The notes beneath the pieces were generated by a model. It had not been told where the DNA came from, ran no database searches, and saw only the letters and a program-made list of their open reading frames with translations. The position numbers and the translations under genes were made by a program. Below, piece by piece: positions 9,338 through 18,506 of a stretch of 64,000 bases of DNA (position 1 is the first letter of the stretch; each line of letters starts with the position of its first letter). Origin of the DNA: Cellulomonas gilvus ATCC 13127 (lineage in GTDB: Bacteria > Actinomycetota > Actinomycetes > Actinomycetales > Cellulomonadaceae); assembly GCF_000218545.1 (NCBI RefSeq), contig NC_015671.1, positions 2,604,001-2,668,000 of the forward strand, written 5' to 3'.

Positions 9338-9979
9338 GTGCGAGTCCACCGGAGCACGCTCATGGGCGGCGCAGCGCTCGTCGTCGTCGCCCTCTCGGCC
9401 TGCGGCGGGGCGGGGGACCCGGACGACGTACCCACGACGACCGGGCCGGGCACCGCATCCTCGTCGTCCTCCCCGTCCGCACCGGCGACGAGCCCGCCCG
9501 CGTCGCCGGCGGCCACCACCGCTCCCCCGGAGCCGGCCGGGCCCCCGTTCGCCGAGCCCGGCGGCGAGCTGGTCCGCGAGGCCGGCGCGTCCGCTGCGCT
9601 CACCGTGGTCGACGTCCGCGTGGGCCGGCACCCCGGCTTCGACCGGGTGGTCTACGAGCTCGCGGGCCAGGGGACGCCGGGCTGGCGTATCCAGTACGTC
9701 GACGAGGCGGTCGACGACCCCAGCGGCGAGCCCGTGGACGTGACGGGCGACGCCTTCCTGCAGGTCCTGGTCACCGGGACCGCGTACCCGGACGACACCG
9801 GCCACGACGAGTTCGCCGAGAACCTGCTTCCTGCGGCGGGCGCGGTCCGCGAGGTCACCCGACCACTCACGTTCGAGGGCATCACGCAGTCGTTCGTCGG
9901 GCTCGACGAGCAGCGCCCGCTGCGGGTCGCGCTCCTGCGCGACCCGGTCCGCGTGGTCGTCGACGTCCGCACCACCTGA
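9338..9979 (+). CDS. lipoprotein with AMIN-like domain
   Basis: A 213-residue exported protein. A signal sequence ends in the lipobox VALSACGG (Cys near residue 22). A Ser/Thr/Pro linker to about residue 70 follows, then a beta-rich domain starting LTVVDVRVGRHPGFDRVVYEL. That is the pattern of the AMIN-like domain found in actinobacterial secreted lipoproteins. The GTG at 9338 has AAGGGA 6 bases upstream; an in-frame ATG at 9323 is possible. TAGCGT at 9305-9310 may be its -10. The partner or ligand is unknown. It is the only plus-strand gene in this stretch. Confidence 0.72.
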   Translation: MRVHRSTLMGGAALVVVALSACGGAGDPDDVPTTTGPGTASSSSSPSAPATSPPASPAATTAPPEPAGPPFAEPGGELVREAGASAALTVVDVRVGRHPGFDRVVYELAGQGTPGWRIQYVDEAVDDPSGEPVDVTGDAFLQVLVTGTAYPDDTGHDEFAENLLPAAGAVREVTRPLTFEGITQSFVGLDEQRPLRVALLRDPVRVVVDVRTT

Positions 9980-9995
9980 CGCGAGGGCCCGCGCG

Positions 9996-10970
9996 TCAAC
10001 CCACGTCGCGCAGCCGGAACACCAGCAGACCGAGACCGACCACGACCGCCGCGACCCCGAGCATCACCAGCCCGCCCTGGGTCTGCGAGATGACGTGCTC
10101 GACCACGTCGCAGACCTCGTTCTTCGCCGCGTCGAGACGGCACGTCTCGGTGACGTACGACGTCCCGCCCTCGGTCCAGGCCCGCAGGTTCGTCACGAGG
10201 GTCACCCCCCGCGACGTGGGCAGGATCGTCGGGAGCGCGGTCTCCACCGCGGCGACCCACCACACGACCACGCCGATCACGGCCGCGGAGTGCCGGAACG
10301 TGAACGCGAGGCCCGTACCCAGGACGACCCCCCACAGCGCCGCGACGACGGCGCGCCAGCCGTACGCCGCGATCGAGGCCGCCGCCTGACCGCCGTCCTG
10401 CATCGCCCCGTTCCATGCCACGACCCCCGCCATGCCGAGCGCCGCGGCGGTGAGCACGGCCAGCGCGAGCGGCACGGTCGCGGTCGCGGCCGCAAGGAGC
10501 CGGCTGCCGACCACGCGCGCGCGGCGCGGCTGGAACGTGAGCCACGTCGCCATCGCACCTGACGCGAAGTCAGCCGCGGCCAGGCTGGTGCCCATGATGA
10601 GCAGCCCGAGCACGAGCAGCCCGCCGATCGGGGCGAACCGGCTGTCCACGACCTCGGCGAGCCCGTCCCGGTACGGCAGGAACTGCTCGAGGACGGGACG
10701 TCCGAACGTGTCGCAGTCCACGCTCTCGAACCACGGATCCTCCGCGTCCTCGCACTCCGCGGTCCACCAGTCCTGCTCGTCCTCCCAGGACGCGAGGGCG
10801 TCATCGAGGTCCAGGTGCGCCTGGGCGACAGCAGCGTCCGACGGTGGCCTCGTGTCGTCCCACGCCGCGATCACCAGGCCGGCGCAGGCGACCAGCAGCA
10901 CGACGAGCGTGCCCCAGAAGGCCGAGCGGGAGCGCACGCGCATCAGCTCCGCGCGCAGCATCCCCCTCAT
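9996..10970 (-). CDS. ABC-2 type transporter permease (copy A)
   Basis: A 324-residue membrane protein. The first transmembrane segment is near residues 18-36. An extracytoplasmic insert of about 90 residues contains several acidic residues and cysteines (WWTAECEDAED). Five further hydrophobic segments follow, including GLLVLGLLIMGTSLAAADFA and VAAVVVGLGLLVFRLRDVG. Its start overlaps the stop of the upstream ATPase by 4 bases, so the two form a pair. The permease at 12037-13038 is a paralogue with the same layout, including the insert and the ending FRxRDVG. The substrate is unknown. Confidence 0.85.
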   Translation of the reverse strand: MRGMLRAELMRVRSRSAFWGTLVVLLVACAGLVIAAWDDTRPPSDAAVAQAHLDLDDALASWEDEQDWWTAECEDAEDPWFESVDCDTFGRPVLEQFLPYRDGLAEVVDSRFAPIGGLLVLGLLIMGTSLAAADFASGAMATWLTFQPRRARVVGSRLLAAATATVPLALAVLTAAALGMAGVVAWNGAMQDGGQAAASIAAYGWRAVVAALWGVVLGTGLAFTFRHSAAVIGVVVWWVAAVETALPTILPTSRGVTLVTNLRAWTEGGTSYVTETCRLDAAKNEVCDVVEHVISQTQGGLVMLGVAAVVVGLGLLVFRLRDVG

Positions 10971-11995
10971 GAGAGGTTCCCGAGACGGACGCCACGGCGG
11001 ACGGCGGGCCGGTCGATCCCGCCCGGACCCGTCCCTGCCGTGAGTTCGAGGAACGCGGCCTCGAGATCGGCGCGGACCGTGCGCACCTCGTGCGCGAACA
11101 CGCCGGCCCGCGCGAGGGTCTCGTTGACGACCCCCGCGTCCGGTGCGCCCGCGACGACGAGACCGCTGTCCTCGGCCTGCACGGACCAGCCCTGGCCGGT
11201 CAGGACCCGCTGCGCGACCACCGGGTCCGGGACCCCGACCCTGACCTGGCCCCGGCCCGCCACCAGCGACGCGACCGTGCCGGATGCGACGAGGCGCCCG
11301 CGCGTCACGATCGAGACCGTGTCGGCCACCTGCTCGACCTCGCTCAGGATGTGGCTCGAGACCAGGACCGTGCGGCCCTCGTCGGCCAGGCCCCGCATGG
11401 TCGCGCGCACGTCGTGGATCCCAGCGGGGTCCAGCCCGTTCGTCGGCTCGTCGAAGATCAGGAGCTCGGGGTCCTTGAGGAGCGTCGCGGCGATCGCCAG
11501 ACGCTGCTTCATGCCGAGCGAGTAGCGCCGGAACGGGTCGCGGCCACGTTCCCGCAGCCCCACCCGCTCGAGCACGTCCTCGACCTGCGTCGGCGGGACG
11601 TCGATGCCCGCCGCCAGGATCTGCAGGTTGCGGCGGCCCGAGAACGTCGGGACGAACTTCGGCTGCTCGACGATCGCGCCGACGCGCCCTACGACCTCGG
11701 GCAGTCGCTCGGGCACCGGCACGCCGAAGATGTGCATCCGGCCGGAGTCCGGACGGGCGAGACCCAGCAGCATGCGGATCGTGGTGGTCTTGCCCGAGCC
11801 GTTCGGCCCGAGGAAGCCGTGCACGCCACCCGCGGGGACGTCGAGGTCCAGGCCCTCCACGGCGACGACCTGGGACAGGTCGAAGCGGCGGTAGGTCTTG
11901 CGCAGGCCGCGTGTCGAGATCGCGGGCTCGCCGTTCCTGATGGTGCCCCCCTCGTCGTCGTCTCGTGCTTCAACGACGTCCCGACCCCGCGCCAC
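10967..11995 (-). CDS. ABC transporter ATP-binding protein (copy A)
   Basis: A 342-residue ATPase of the drug/lantibiotic-exporter (ABC-2) class. Walker A is GPNGSGKTT, the signature is YSLGMKQRLAIA, and Walker B is LLIFDEPTNGLDPAG with the switch His in SSHILSEVEQ. A C-terminal extension of about 90 residues follows the nucleotide-binding domain. The GTG start is the only convenient one but has no clear ribosome site. It shares long identical blocks with the ATPase at 13035-14030, and the two modules are adjacent. Confidence 0.88.
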   Translation of the reverse strand: MARGRDVVEARDDDEGGTIRNGEPAISTRGLRKTYRRFDLSQVVAVEGLDLDVPAGGVHGFLGPNGSGKTTTIRMLLGLARPDSGRMHIFGVPVPERLPEVVGRVGAIVEQPKFVPTFSGRRNLQILAAGIDVPPTQVEDVLERVGLRERGRDPFRRYSLGMKQRLAIAATLLKDPELLIFDEPTNGLDPAGIHDVRATMRGLADEGRTVLVSSHILSEVEQVADTVSIVTRGRLVASGTVASLVAGRGQVRVGVPDPVVAQRVLTGQGWSVQAEDSGLVVAGAPDAGVVNETLARAGVFAHEVRTVRADLEAAFLELTAGTGPGGIDRPAVRRGVRLGNLS

Positions 11996-12036
11996 GAGCG
12001 GCGCGATCGAGCTTCACCCGATCGGAGCAGCCGCCG

Positions 12037-13038
12037 TCACCCGACGTCCCGGCGCCGGAACACCAGCGCGGCCACGGAGACGAGCACCGCCACGACCACC
12101 AGGAGCACGACGGCCCCGTGCAGCTGGCTGACCGCGTGCGGGACGTACGCGCACACCTGACCGCCGCCCTCGGGGTTCGGCGCGCACACCTCGACCGTGT
12201 ACTCGGTCCCGCGCTGGAGCCACGCCTCGAGGTTGACGTGGAGCTGGAGCCCCTGCAGCCGCGGCACGAGGCTGCCGAGCATGCCCTCGACCACCACGGC
12301 CCACGCGACCACCAGACCGAGCACCGCCGCGGTGTGGCGCGCGACGAACCCGAGCGCGGCGCCCGCGACGGCGAGCAGCACGATCGCCGCCACCAGTCGC
12401 GCGCCGAAACCGACAGCGTCTGCGACGTCCCACAGCGGCGCGTCCTCCTGCGGGCGGGGGTTGTGCAGCGCGTCGTTGAGCGCGAACGCGCCCCAGGTCC
12501 CTGCCAGGAGAGTGGTCACCGCGACGACCGCCGTGGGCAGGAAGCCCAGACCCGCCGCGACGAGCTTGCTGGTCAGCACCCTCCCGCGCCGCGGCGCGAA
12601 CGTGAGCCAGTTGCCGATGGCGCCGGTCGTGAACTCCGCGGCGACGAACGACGCGCCCGCCATGAGCGCCACGACCGCCAGCAGGATCGACACCCCGGCG
12701 ACGCCGCGCTGGGCCTCGGTGTCGAAGTACTGGCGCCACGGCAGGAAGTCGGTCGCGGTGGGCCGCCAGTCGCAGTCGAAGTCGACCGTCGGGTCGCCGG
12801 TCGCCTCCCGCTCGCGGGCCTCCTCCGCACGGCATACCTCGATGTCGGCGTCGCTCATGGGTTCGAACTGCTCGACCTGCAGCTGCGCGTCCCGCAGGTC
12901 CTCCTGCGACGGGGCCCGCGAACCGGACCAACTCTGGAACGGCACCAGCAGCATGAGCAGCACGGTCCCGCCGGCCAGCCCCCACAGCAGCGACCGCGAG
13001 AACCAGCGGCGCAGCTCGGTCCACACCAGGCGGGTCAT
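12037..13038 (-). CDS. ABC-2 type transporter permease (copy B)
   Basis: A 333-residue permease starting MTRLVWTELRRWFSRS. It has a first membrane helix near residues 17-35, an extracytoplasmic insert with two cysteines (EVCRAEE and DFDCDW), then about five helices and a second cysteine-containing loop (VEVCAPNPEGGGQVCAY). It ends in FRRRDVG like its paralogue. The start codon overlaps the stop of the ATPase gene by 4 bases. Longer upstream frames were rejected because they read antisense to that ATPase. Confidence 0.86.
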   Translation of the reverse strand: MTRLVWTELRRWFSRSLLWGLAGGTVLLMLLVPFQSWSGSRAPSQEDLRDAQLQVEQFEPMSDADIEVCRAEEAREREATGDPTVDFDCDWRPTATDFLPWRQYFDTEAQRGVAGVSILLAVVALMAGASFVAAEFTTGAIGNWLTFAPRRGRVLTSKLVAAGLGFLPTAVVAVTTLLAGTWGAFALNDALHNPRPQEDAPLWDVADAVGFGARLVAAIVLLAVAGAALGFVARHTAAVLGLVVAWAVVVEGMLGSLVPRLQGLQLHVNLEAWLQRGTEYTVEVCAPNPEGGGQVCAYVPHAVSQLHGAVVLLVVVAVLVSVAALVFRRRDVG

Positions 13039-14030
13039 GCCGCACCTCCCTGCGCGCGGCGCCCGTGCGACGCCTTTCGTGGCGCGTCCGGCGGCCGCGT
13101 ACCGGGCCCCTGCCCCGCGGTCAGCTCGAGGAACACCTGCTCGAGGTCCACGCGCACGGGCATCAGCTCGTCGACGAAGAGCCCGGCCCGCGCCAGCACC
13201 TCGGTGACCCGCGCCGGGTTCGGTGCGCCGTCGACCAGGAGGTACCGACCGTCCCGGCGCACGCCCCAGCCCTGCGCGGTGAGCAGCTCGCCGGCCGTAC
13301 CGGGTACCTCGATGCCGACCCGCACGGTGGTCGCCGAGCTTGCCCCGATGAGCTCGGCGACGGTCCCGGCGGCCACCAGGCGCCCCCGCGCGACGATCGA
13401 GACGGTGTCGGCGACCTGCTCCACCTCCGCGAGGATGTGGCTCGAGACCAGCACGGTCTTGCCGCGGTCGGCCAGGCCGCGCATGGTCTGGCGCACCTCG
13501 CGGATCCCGGCGGGGTCCAGCCCGTTCGTCGGCTCGTCGAAGATCAGCAGGTCCGGGTCCTTGAGCAGCGTCGCGGCGATCGCCAGCCGCTGCTTCATGC
13601 CGAGCGAGTACGAGCGGTACCGGTCCCGAGCGCGGTCCGCCAGGCCGACGTCCGCGAGCACCACGTCGACCAGCCGCTCGTCGGCGCCGATGCCTCCGGC
13701 CAGCAGGGACAGGTTGCGGCGGGCCGAGAAGCTGGGGAAGAACTTGGGCTGCTCGACGATGGCACCCACGCGCCCGACGACGGCGGGCAGCCTCAGCGGC
13801 ACGGGCTCGTCGAACACGCGCATGGTGCCCGAGTCGGCGCCCACCAGGCCCAGCAGCATGCGGATCGTCGTCGTCTTGCCGGCCCCGTTGGGCCCCAGGA
13901 AGCCGTGCACCCCACCGACCGGCACGTCCAGGTCGAGGCCCTCGACCGCGACGTGCGGGCTGCGGCCCGGCCGCCGGTACGTCTTGCGCAGCCCGCGCGT
14001 CGACACCGCGAGCTCTCCTGTGAACCCCAC
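13035..14030 (-). CDS. ABC transporter ATP-binding protein (copy B)
   Basis: A 331-residue ATPase with Walker A GPNGAGKTT, signature YSLGMKQRLAIA, Walker B LLIFDEPTNGLDPAG and SSHILAEVEQ. It begins with the same VSTRGLRKTYRR stretch as copy A and has the same type of C-terminal regulatory region ending near ELTAGQGPG. The GTG start is preceded by AGGGGGA. It is the upstream member of copy B, and copy A lies 41 bases beyond the copy B permease. Confidence 0.88.
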   Translation of the reverse strand: MGFTGELAVSTRGLRKTYRRPGRSPHVAVEGLDLDVPVGGVHGFLGPNGAGKTTTIRMLLGLVGADSGTMRVFDEPVPLRLPAVVGRVGAIVEQPKFFPSFSARRNLSLLAGGIGADERLVDVVLADVGLADRARDRYRSYSLGMKQRLAIAATLLKDPDLLIFDEPTNGLDPAGIREVRQTMRGLADRGKTVLVSSHILAEVEQVADTVSIVARGRLVAAGTVAELIGASSATTVRVGIEVPGTAGELLTAQGWGVRRDGRYLLVDGAPNPARVTEVLARAGLFVDELMPVRVDLEQVFLELTAGQGPGTRPPDAPRKASHGRRAQGGAA

Positions 14031-14111
14031 CCTGTCCCCCTGCCTCGACCCCCGGGTGGGGCCATCGGCACCGTACCCGTCCGCCGACGAGGGCCGGGCC
14101 GAACACGCTGG

Positions 14112-14702
14112 TCAGGTGCGAGGTACGGCCTCGGGGGCGGGGTCCATGTCGAACGCAGGAAGGCCGTCGATCGAGGTCCGGTTCTTGAGCCGGCGGTAGT
14201 CCGCGCGGCCCTGTTCGCCCTTGCGCTCCATGAACGGCGGCAGGAGGTCGCGCTCGCCCGCGTAGGTCATGAGCGGCACGCCGTAACCGCACGAGTCGGA
14301 GACGCGCTCGACGTCGACGACGACGACCGCACGCGCCCCCCGCGAGTCGTCGACACCGCCGTCGAACCGGGTCAGCAGGTCGGCGAAGCCCTCGTCGTAC
14401 AGCGTCACGAACCGGCCGCGACCGTGCAGCCGGACGATGTTCGGCGGGCCCTCGAACGCGCAGAACATCAGCGTGATGCGCCCGTTGTCGCGCAGGTGCG
14501 CGATGGTCTCGGCACCCGAGGCGGTCACGTCCACGTACGCGACCGTGCGCTCGTCGAGCACCGCGAACGTGCCGCCGATGCCCTTGGGTGAGACGTTCAC
14601 GTGCCCGTCGGACCCGCTCGGGGCCGTGGCGACGAAGAACATGTGCTGCGCCTCGATGAACGCCCTCAGCCGGTCGTCGATGCGCTCGTGGACCTTCCCC
14701 AT
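14112..14702 (-). CDS. pyridoxamine 5'-phosphate oxidase family protein
   Basis: A 196-residue split-barrel flavin-fold protein. MFFVATAPSGSDGHVNVSPKG (about residues 21-41) is the PNPOx-like strand pair that cradles FMN. VAYVDVTASGAETIAHLRDN and ITLMFCAFEGPPNIVRLHG follow in the usual order. Members reduce or bind flavin, F420 or haem, so the exact substrate cannot be told. The ATG has TAGGTT 6 bases upstream, consistent with a leaderless transcript. It stands between the exporter cluster and the alpha-glucosidase gene. Confidence 0.8.
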   Translation of the reverse strand: MGKVHERIDDRLRAFIEAQHMFFVATAPSGSDGHVNVSPKGIGGTFAVLDERTVAYVDVTASGAETIAHLRDNGRITLMFCAFEGPPNIVRLHGRGRFVTLYDEGFADLLTRFDGGVDDSRGARAVVVVDVERVSDSCGYGVPLMTYAGERDLLPPFMERKGEQGRADYRRLKNRTSIDGLPAFDMDPAPEAVPRT

Positions 14703-14751
14703 GCGCCGAACCTAGCCAGCGCCCCGCGGGTGCAGCGCCCGCGTCTCGCGG

Positions 14752-16473
14752 TCAGCGCGTGCGCCGCACCACCAGCGCCTCCCACGGCCGCAGCCGCACG
14801 GGCGTCTCGACCACGGGCTCGTCGTAGTTGCCCAGGAGAACCTGCGCATCGGTCCAGACCGGGTCGACGAGCGCGAGCTGCTCCTCGCCCGTGAAGTTGC
14901 CCAGGACCAGCAGCTCGACGTCGTCCAGCCGACGCGTGAACGCGTACACGGCCTCGTCGTCGGGCAGCAGCATCGTGAAGTCGCCGTGCGCCACGGCCGG
15001 CTCGTCGCGCCGCAGCGCGATCAGCCGGCGGTAGTGGTGGAACACCGACCGCGGGTCGGCGCGCTGCGCCGCGGCGTTGAGCTCCACGTGGTTCGGGTTC
15101 ACGGGCAGCCACGGCTGCCCGGTGGTGAAGCCCGCGTGCGCGGACGCGTCCCACTGCACGGGCGTGCGCGCGTTGTCCCGGCCCATCGCGCCGTACGCGG
15201 CCAGCAGGTCCGCCTCGGTGCGGAACGCCCGCGCCTCGGCCAGGTGCCGCAGCGTCTCGATGTCGCGGTAGTGCTCCGGCGCCGTGAGGTGCTGCGCGTT
15301 CGTCATCCCGAGCTCCTCGCCCTGGTAGACGTACGGCGTCCCCCGGTGCAGGTGCAGCACGGTCGCGAGCATCGTCGCGGACTCCCGGCGGTACGCGCCG
15401 TCGTCGCCCCAGCGCGAGACGATGCGTGGCTGGTCGTGGTTGTCCCAGTACAGCGAGTTCCACCCGACGTCGGCCAGGCCCGCCTGCCACCGGCCCAGGC
15501 TCGCCTTCAGCTCCGTCAGGCGCAGCGGCCGCGGGTCGAACTTGCCGCCGGGGCCGTGGTCCAGGCCCACGTGCTCGAACTGGAACACCATGTCCACCTC
15601 GGCGCGCGCCGGATCGGTGAACAGCCGCGCGTCCTGCACGGTGACACCGGGCATCTCCCCCACCGTGAGGAAGGCGCCGGGGCGGCCCGCGAACACCTCG
15701 CGGTGCATCTGCGCCAGGAACTCGTGGATGCGTGGCCCCGACGTGTAGTGCGGGCTGCCGTCGCCCAGCCGCCCGTCGTGCGCGATGCCGTCCGGCAACG
15801 AGCCGTCGGGCCGGACCGCCTTGGACAGCAGGTTGACCACGTCCATCCGGAACCCGTCGACGCCCCGGTCCAGCCACCACCGCATCATCGTGAACACCGC
15901 GTCGCGGACCTCCGGGTTCTCCCAGTTGAGGTCCGGCTGACGCCTGCTGAACAGGTGCAGGTAGTACTCGCCCGTGATCGGGTCCAGCTCCCAGGCCGGT
16001 CCTGAGAAGAAGCTGCCCCAGTTGGTGGGCTCGGCGCCCGGGGCGCCCGTGGGCATCCCCTCGCGCGCGGGTCGCCACCAGTACCAGTCCCGCTTGGGGC
16101 TGTCCTTCGACGAGCGGGACTCGACGAACCACGGGTGCTCGTCGGACGTGTGGTTCACGACGAGGTCCATGACCACCTTGATGCCGCGCTCGTGCAGCGC
16201 CGCGATCACCTGGTCCAGGTCCGCGAGCGTGCCGAACAGCGGGTCGACGTCCTGGTAGTCGCTGATGTCGTAGCCGTTGTCGTCCTGCGGGCTGCGGAAG
16301 ATCGGCGAGAACCACACGACGCCGACGCCGAGCTCCGCCAGGTGGTCGACGCGCTGCAGCACACCCCGCAGGTCGCCGATGCCGTCACCATCGGAGTCCT
16401 GGAACGAGCGCGGGTAGATCTGGTAGACCACCGTGCTCGTCCACCAGGGCGCGTCCTGCTGCGTGAAGGCCAT
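14752..16473 (-). CDS. GH13 alpha-glucosidase / oligo-1,6-glucosidase
   Basis: A 573-residue cytosolic enzyme (no signal peptide) of GH13, oligo-1,6-glucosidase group. It begins with WWTSTVVYQIYPRSFQDSDG. Conserved regions are DLVVNHTSDEHPWF, the nucleophile Asp in DGFRMDVVNL, the acid Glu in VGEMPGV and the transition-state Asp in WDNHDQPR. It likely releases glucose from short malto- or isomalto-oligosaccharides. The start MAFTQQDAPWW is chosen because TACGGT lies 7 bases upstream; a GTG 9 bases earlier is also in frame. Confidence 0.9.
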   Translation of the reverse strand: MAFTQQDAPWWTSTVVYQIYPRSFQDSDGDGIGDLRGVLQRVDHLAELGVGVVWFSPIFRSPQDDNGYDISDYQDVDPLFGTLADLDQVIAALHERGIKVVMDLVVNHTSDEHPWFVESRSSKDSPKRDWYWWRPAREGMPTGAPGAEPTNWGSFFSGPAWELDPITGEYYLHLFSRRQPDLNWENPEVRDAVFTMMRWWLDRGVDGFRMDVVNLLSKAVRPDGSLPDGIAHDGRLGDGSPHYTSGPRIHEFLAQMHREVFAGRPGAFLTVGEMPGVTVQDARLFTDPARAEVDMVFQFEHVGLDHGPGGKFDPRPLRLTELKASLGRWQAGLADVGWNSLYWDNHDQPRIVSRWGDDGAYRRESATMLATVLHLHRGTPYVYQGEELGMTNAQHLTAPEHYRDIETLRHLAEARAFRTEADLLAAYGAMGRDNARTPVQWDASAHAGFTTGQPWLPVNPNHVELNAAAQRADPRSVFHHYRRLIALRRDEPAVAHGDFTMLLPDDEAVYAFTRRLDDVELLVLGNFTGEEQLALVDPVWTDAQVLLGNYDEPVVETPVRLRPWEALVVRRTR

Positions 16474-16534
16474 GCCCCACACCGTAGGCAGCGCGCGGGC
16501 GCGCCGCCCGGGCTCGTCGCGCCGGTGGTGCCGA

Positions 16535-18250
16535 TCAGGTGAGGACCGCGCCGCGGCTCGCGGACTGCACCAGCTTGGCGTACTTCGCGAGCACGCCGCG
16601 GGTGTAGCGCGGCGGCAGCGGCGCCCACCCCTCGCGCCGGCGCGCGAGCTCGTCGTCGTCCACCAGCAGGTCGAGGCGCGCGTGCGCGACGTCGAGCCGG
16701 ATGCGGTCCCCGTCGCGCACGAACGCGATCGGGCCCGCGTCGACCGCCTCGGGGGCGATGTGGCCGACGCACAGGCCCGTCGTCCCGCCCGAGAAGCGTC
16801 CGTCCGTCACCAGCAGCACGTCCTTGCCCAGCCCCGCGCCCTTGATCGCACCCGTGATCGCGAGCATCTCGCGCATGCCCGGTCCGCCCTTGGGGCCCTC
16901 GTAACGGATCACGACGACGTCGCCCGCCTGGATGGTGCCGTCCTCGAGCGCGTCGAGCGCCGCTCGCTCCCGCTCGAACACGCGCGCGGTGCCCTCGAAC
17001 ACGTCGGAGTCGAACCCCGCGGACTTCACGACCGCACCGTCCGGTGCGAGCGAGCCCGACAGGATCGTGATGCCGCCCGTGCGGTGGATCGGGTTGTCGA
17101 GCGCGCGCAGGATCTTGCCGTCCGGGTCGGGCGGGTTCACGTCGGCGAGGTTCTCCGCGACCGTCCGGCCCGTCACCGTCAGGCAGTCGCCGTGCAGCAG
17201 GCCGGCCTCGAGCAGCGCCTTCATGACGACCGGCACTCCCCCGACGCGGTCGACGTCGTTCATGACGTACCGGCCGAACGGCTTGAGGTCGCCCAGGTGC
17301 GGCACGCGCTGCGCGACGCGCGCGAAGTCGTCGAGCGTGAGGTCCACCTCGGCCTCGTGCGCGATCGCCAGCAGGTGCAGCACCGCGTTGGTGGAGCCGC
17401 CGAACGCCATGACCACCGCGATCGCGTTCTCGAACGCCTCCTTGGTCATGATCTGCCGGGCCGTGATGCCGCGCCGCAGCATCTCGACCACGGCCTCGCC
17501 CGAACGCTGCGCGTACTGGTCGCGGCGGCGGTCCGCCGAGGGCGGCGCGGCGGAGCCCGGCAGCGACATGCCCATGGCCTCGGCGACGGACGCCATGGTG
17601 TTCGCGGTGTACATGCCGCCGCACGCGCCCTCGCCCGGGCAGATCGCACGCTCGATCCGGCCGACGTCCTCGACGCTCATCAGCCCGCGCGCGCACGCCC
17701 CGACCGCCTCGAACGCGTCGATGATCGTCACGTCCTTCTCGGTGCCGTCGGACAGCTTGACCCAGCCCGGCATGATCGAGCCCGCGTACAGGAACACGGA
17801 GGCCAGGTCGAGGCGCGCCGCGGCCATGAGCATCCCGGGCAGCGACTTGTCGCACCCCGCGAGCAGCACCGACCCGTCGAGCCGCTCGGCCATCATCACC
17901 GTCTCCACGGAGTCGGCGATGACGTCGCGGCTGACCAGCGAGAAGTGCATGCCCTCGTGGCCCATCGAGATGCCGTCGGACACCGAGATGGTGCCGAACT
18001 CCAGGGGATACCCCCCGGCGGCGTGCACGCCGGACTTGGCGGCCTTCGCGAGCCGGTCCAGCGACAGGTTGCACGGCGTGATCTCGTTCCACGAGCTCGC
18101 GACCCCGATCTGGGGCTTGGCGAAGTCCTCGTCCCCCAGGCCGACGGCACGGAGCATCCCGCGGGACGCCGTGGCCTCGAGACCGTCGGTCACCTGGCGG
18201 GAGCGCGGCTTGATGTCGATGCCGTCGGCGCCCGGGGCTGTGTCCGTCAT
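16535..18250 (-). CDS. ilvD: dihydroxy-acid dehydratase, short [2Fe-2S]-type
   Basis: A 571-residue IlvD/Edd-family enzyme that dehydrates dihydroxyisovalerate and dihydroxymethylvalerate to the 2-oxoacids of Val, Leu and Ile. Cysteines at about residue 60 (NEITPC), 133 (AGCDKS) and 210 (GEGACGG) match the three ligands of the [2Fe-2S] class typified by plants and mycobacteria. The active-site region is [17 protein letters not shown]. The ATG has TACAGT 6 bases upstream (probable leaderless start), which rejects a long upstream extension. A second, different ilvD lies at 24916-26778. Confidence 0.93.
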   Translation of the reverse strand: MTDTAPGADGIDIKPRSRQVTDGLEATASRGMLRAVGLGDEDFAKPQIGVASSWNEITPCNLSLDRLAKAAKSGVHAAGGYPLEFGTISVSDGISMGHEGMHFSLVSRDVIADSVETVMMAERLDGSVLLAGCDKSLPGMLMAAARLDLASVFLYAGSIMPGWVKLSDGTEKDVTIIDAFEAVGACARGLMSVEDVGRIERAICPGEGACGGMYTANTMASVAEAMGMSLPGSAAPPSADRRRDQYAQRSGEAVVEMLRRGITARQIMTKEAFENAIAVVMAFGGSTNAVLHLLAIAHEAEVDLTLDDFARVAQRVPHLGDLKPFGRYVMNDVDRVGGVPVVMKALLEAGLLHGDCLTVTGRTVAENLADVNPPDPDGKILRALDNPIHRTGGITILSGSLAPDGAVVKSAGFDSDVFEGTARVFERERAALDALEDGTIQAGDVVVIRYEGPKGGPGMREMLAITGAIKGAGLGKDVLLVTDGRFSGGTTGLCVGHIAPEAVDAGPIAFVRDGDRIRLDVAHARLDLLVDDDELARRREGWAPLPPRYTRGVLAKYAKLVQSASRGAVLT

Positions 18251-18256
18251 GCGCTC

Positions 18257-18262
18257 ACTGTA
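18257..18262 (-). promoter_or_regulatory. -10 element of the leaderless ilvD promoter
   Basis: TACAGT on the minus strand, 6 bases before the ATG of the short-type ilvD. No attenuator or leader peptide is seen here, unlike upstream of ilvB and cimA. Confidence 0.5.
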
Positions 18263-18506
18263 GGAGCGCACCCCCGCGCACGCGCGGGCCGGCCCGGTGA
18301 GCGCACCCGCGCCGCCGCCCCGGCCGGGACGCTCGGTGCACGCGCTGGTCAGCCGTGTGGTCGTCGCCGGTGCGGGTGACACGAGAAACCTCTCGGGCTT
18401 CCGGCTCAACGCGGGGAGCGCGCGGCCGATCGGAGGGGATGCGACGGAGGTGTGCGCGGTCGGTGCGGTCGCGCCGACCTGGACGACGACGAACCAGGGA
18501 GGTGCG

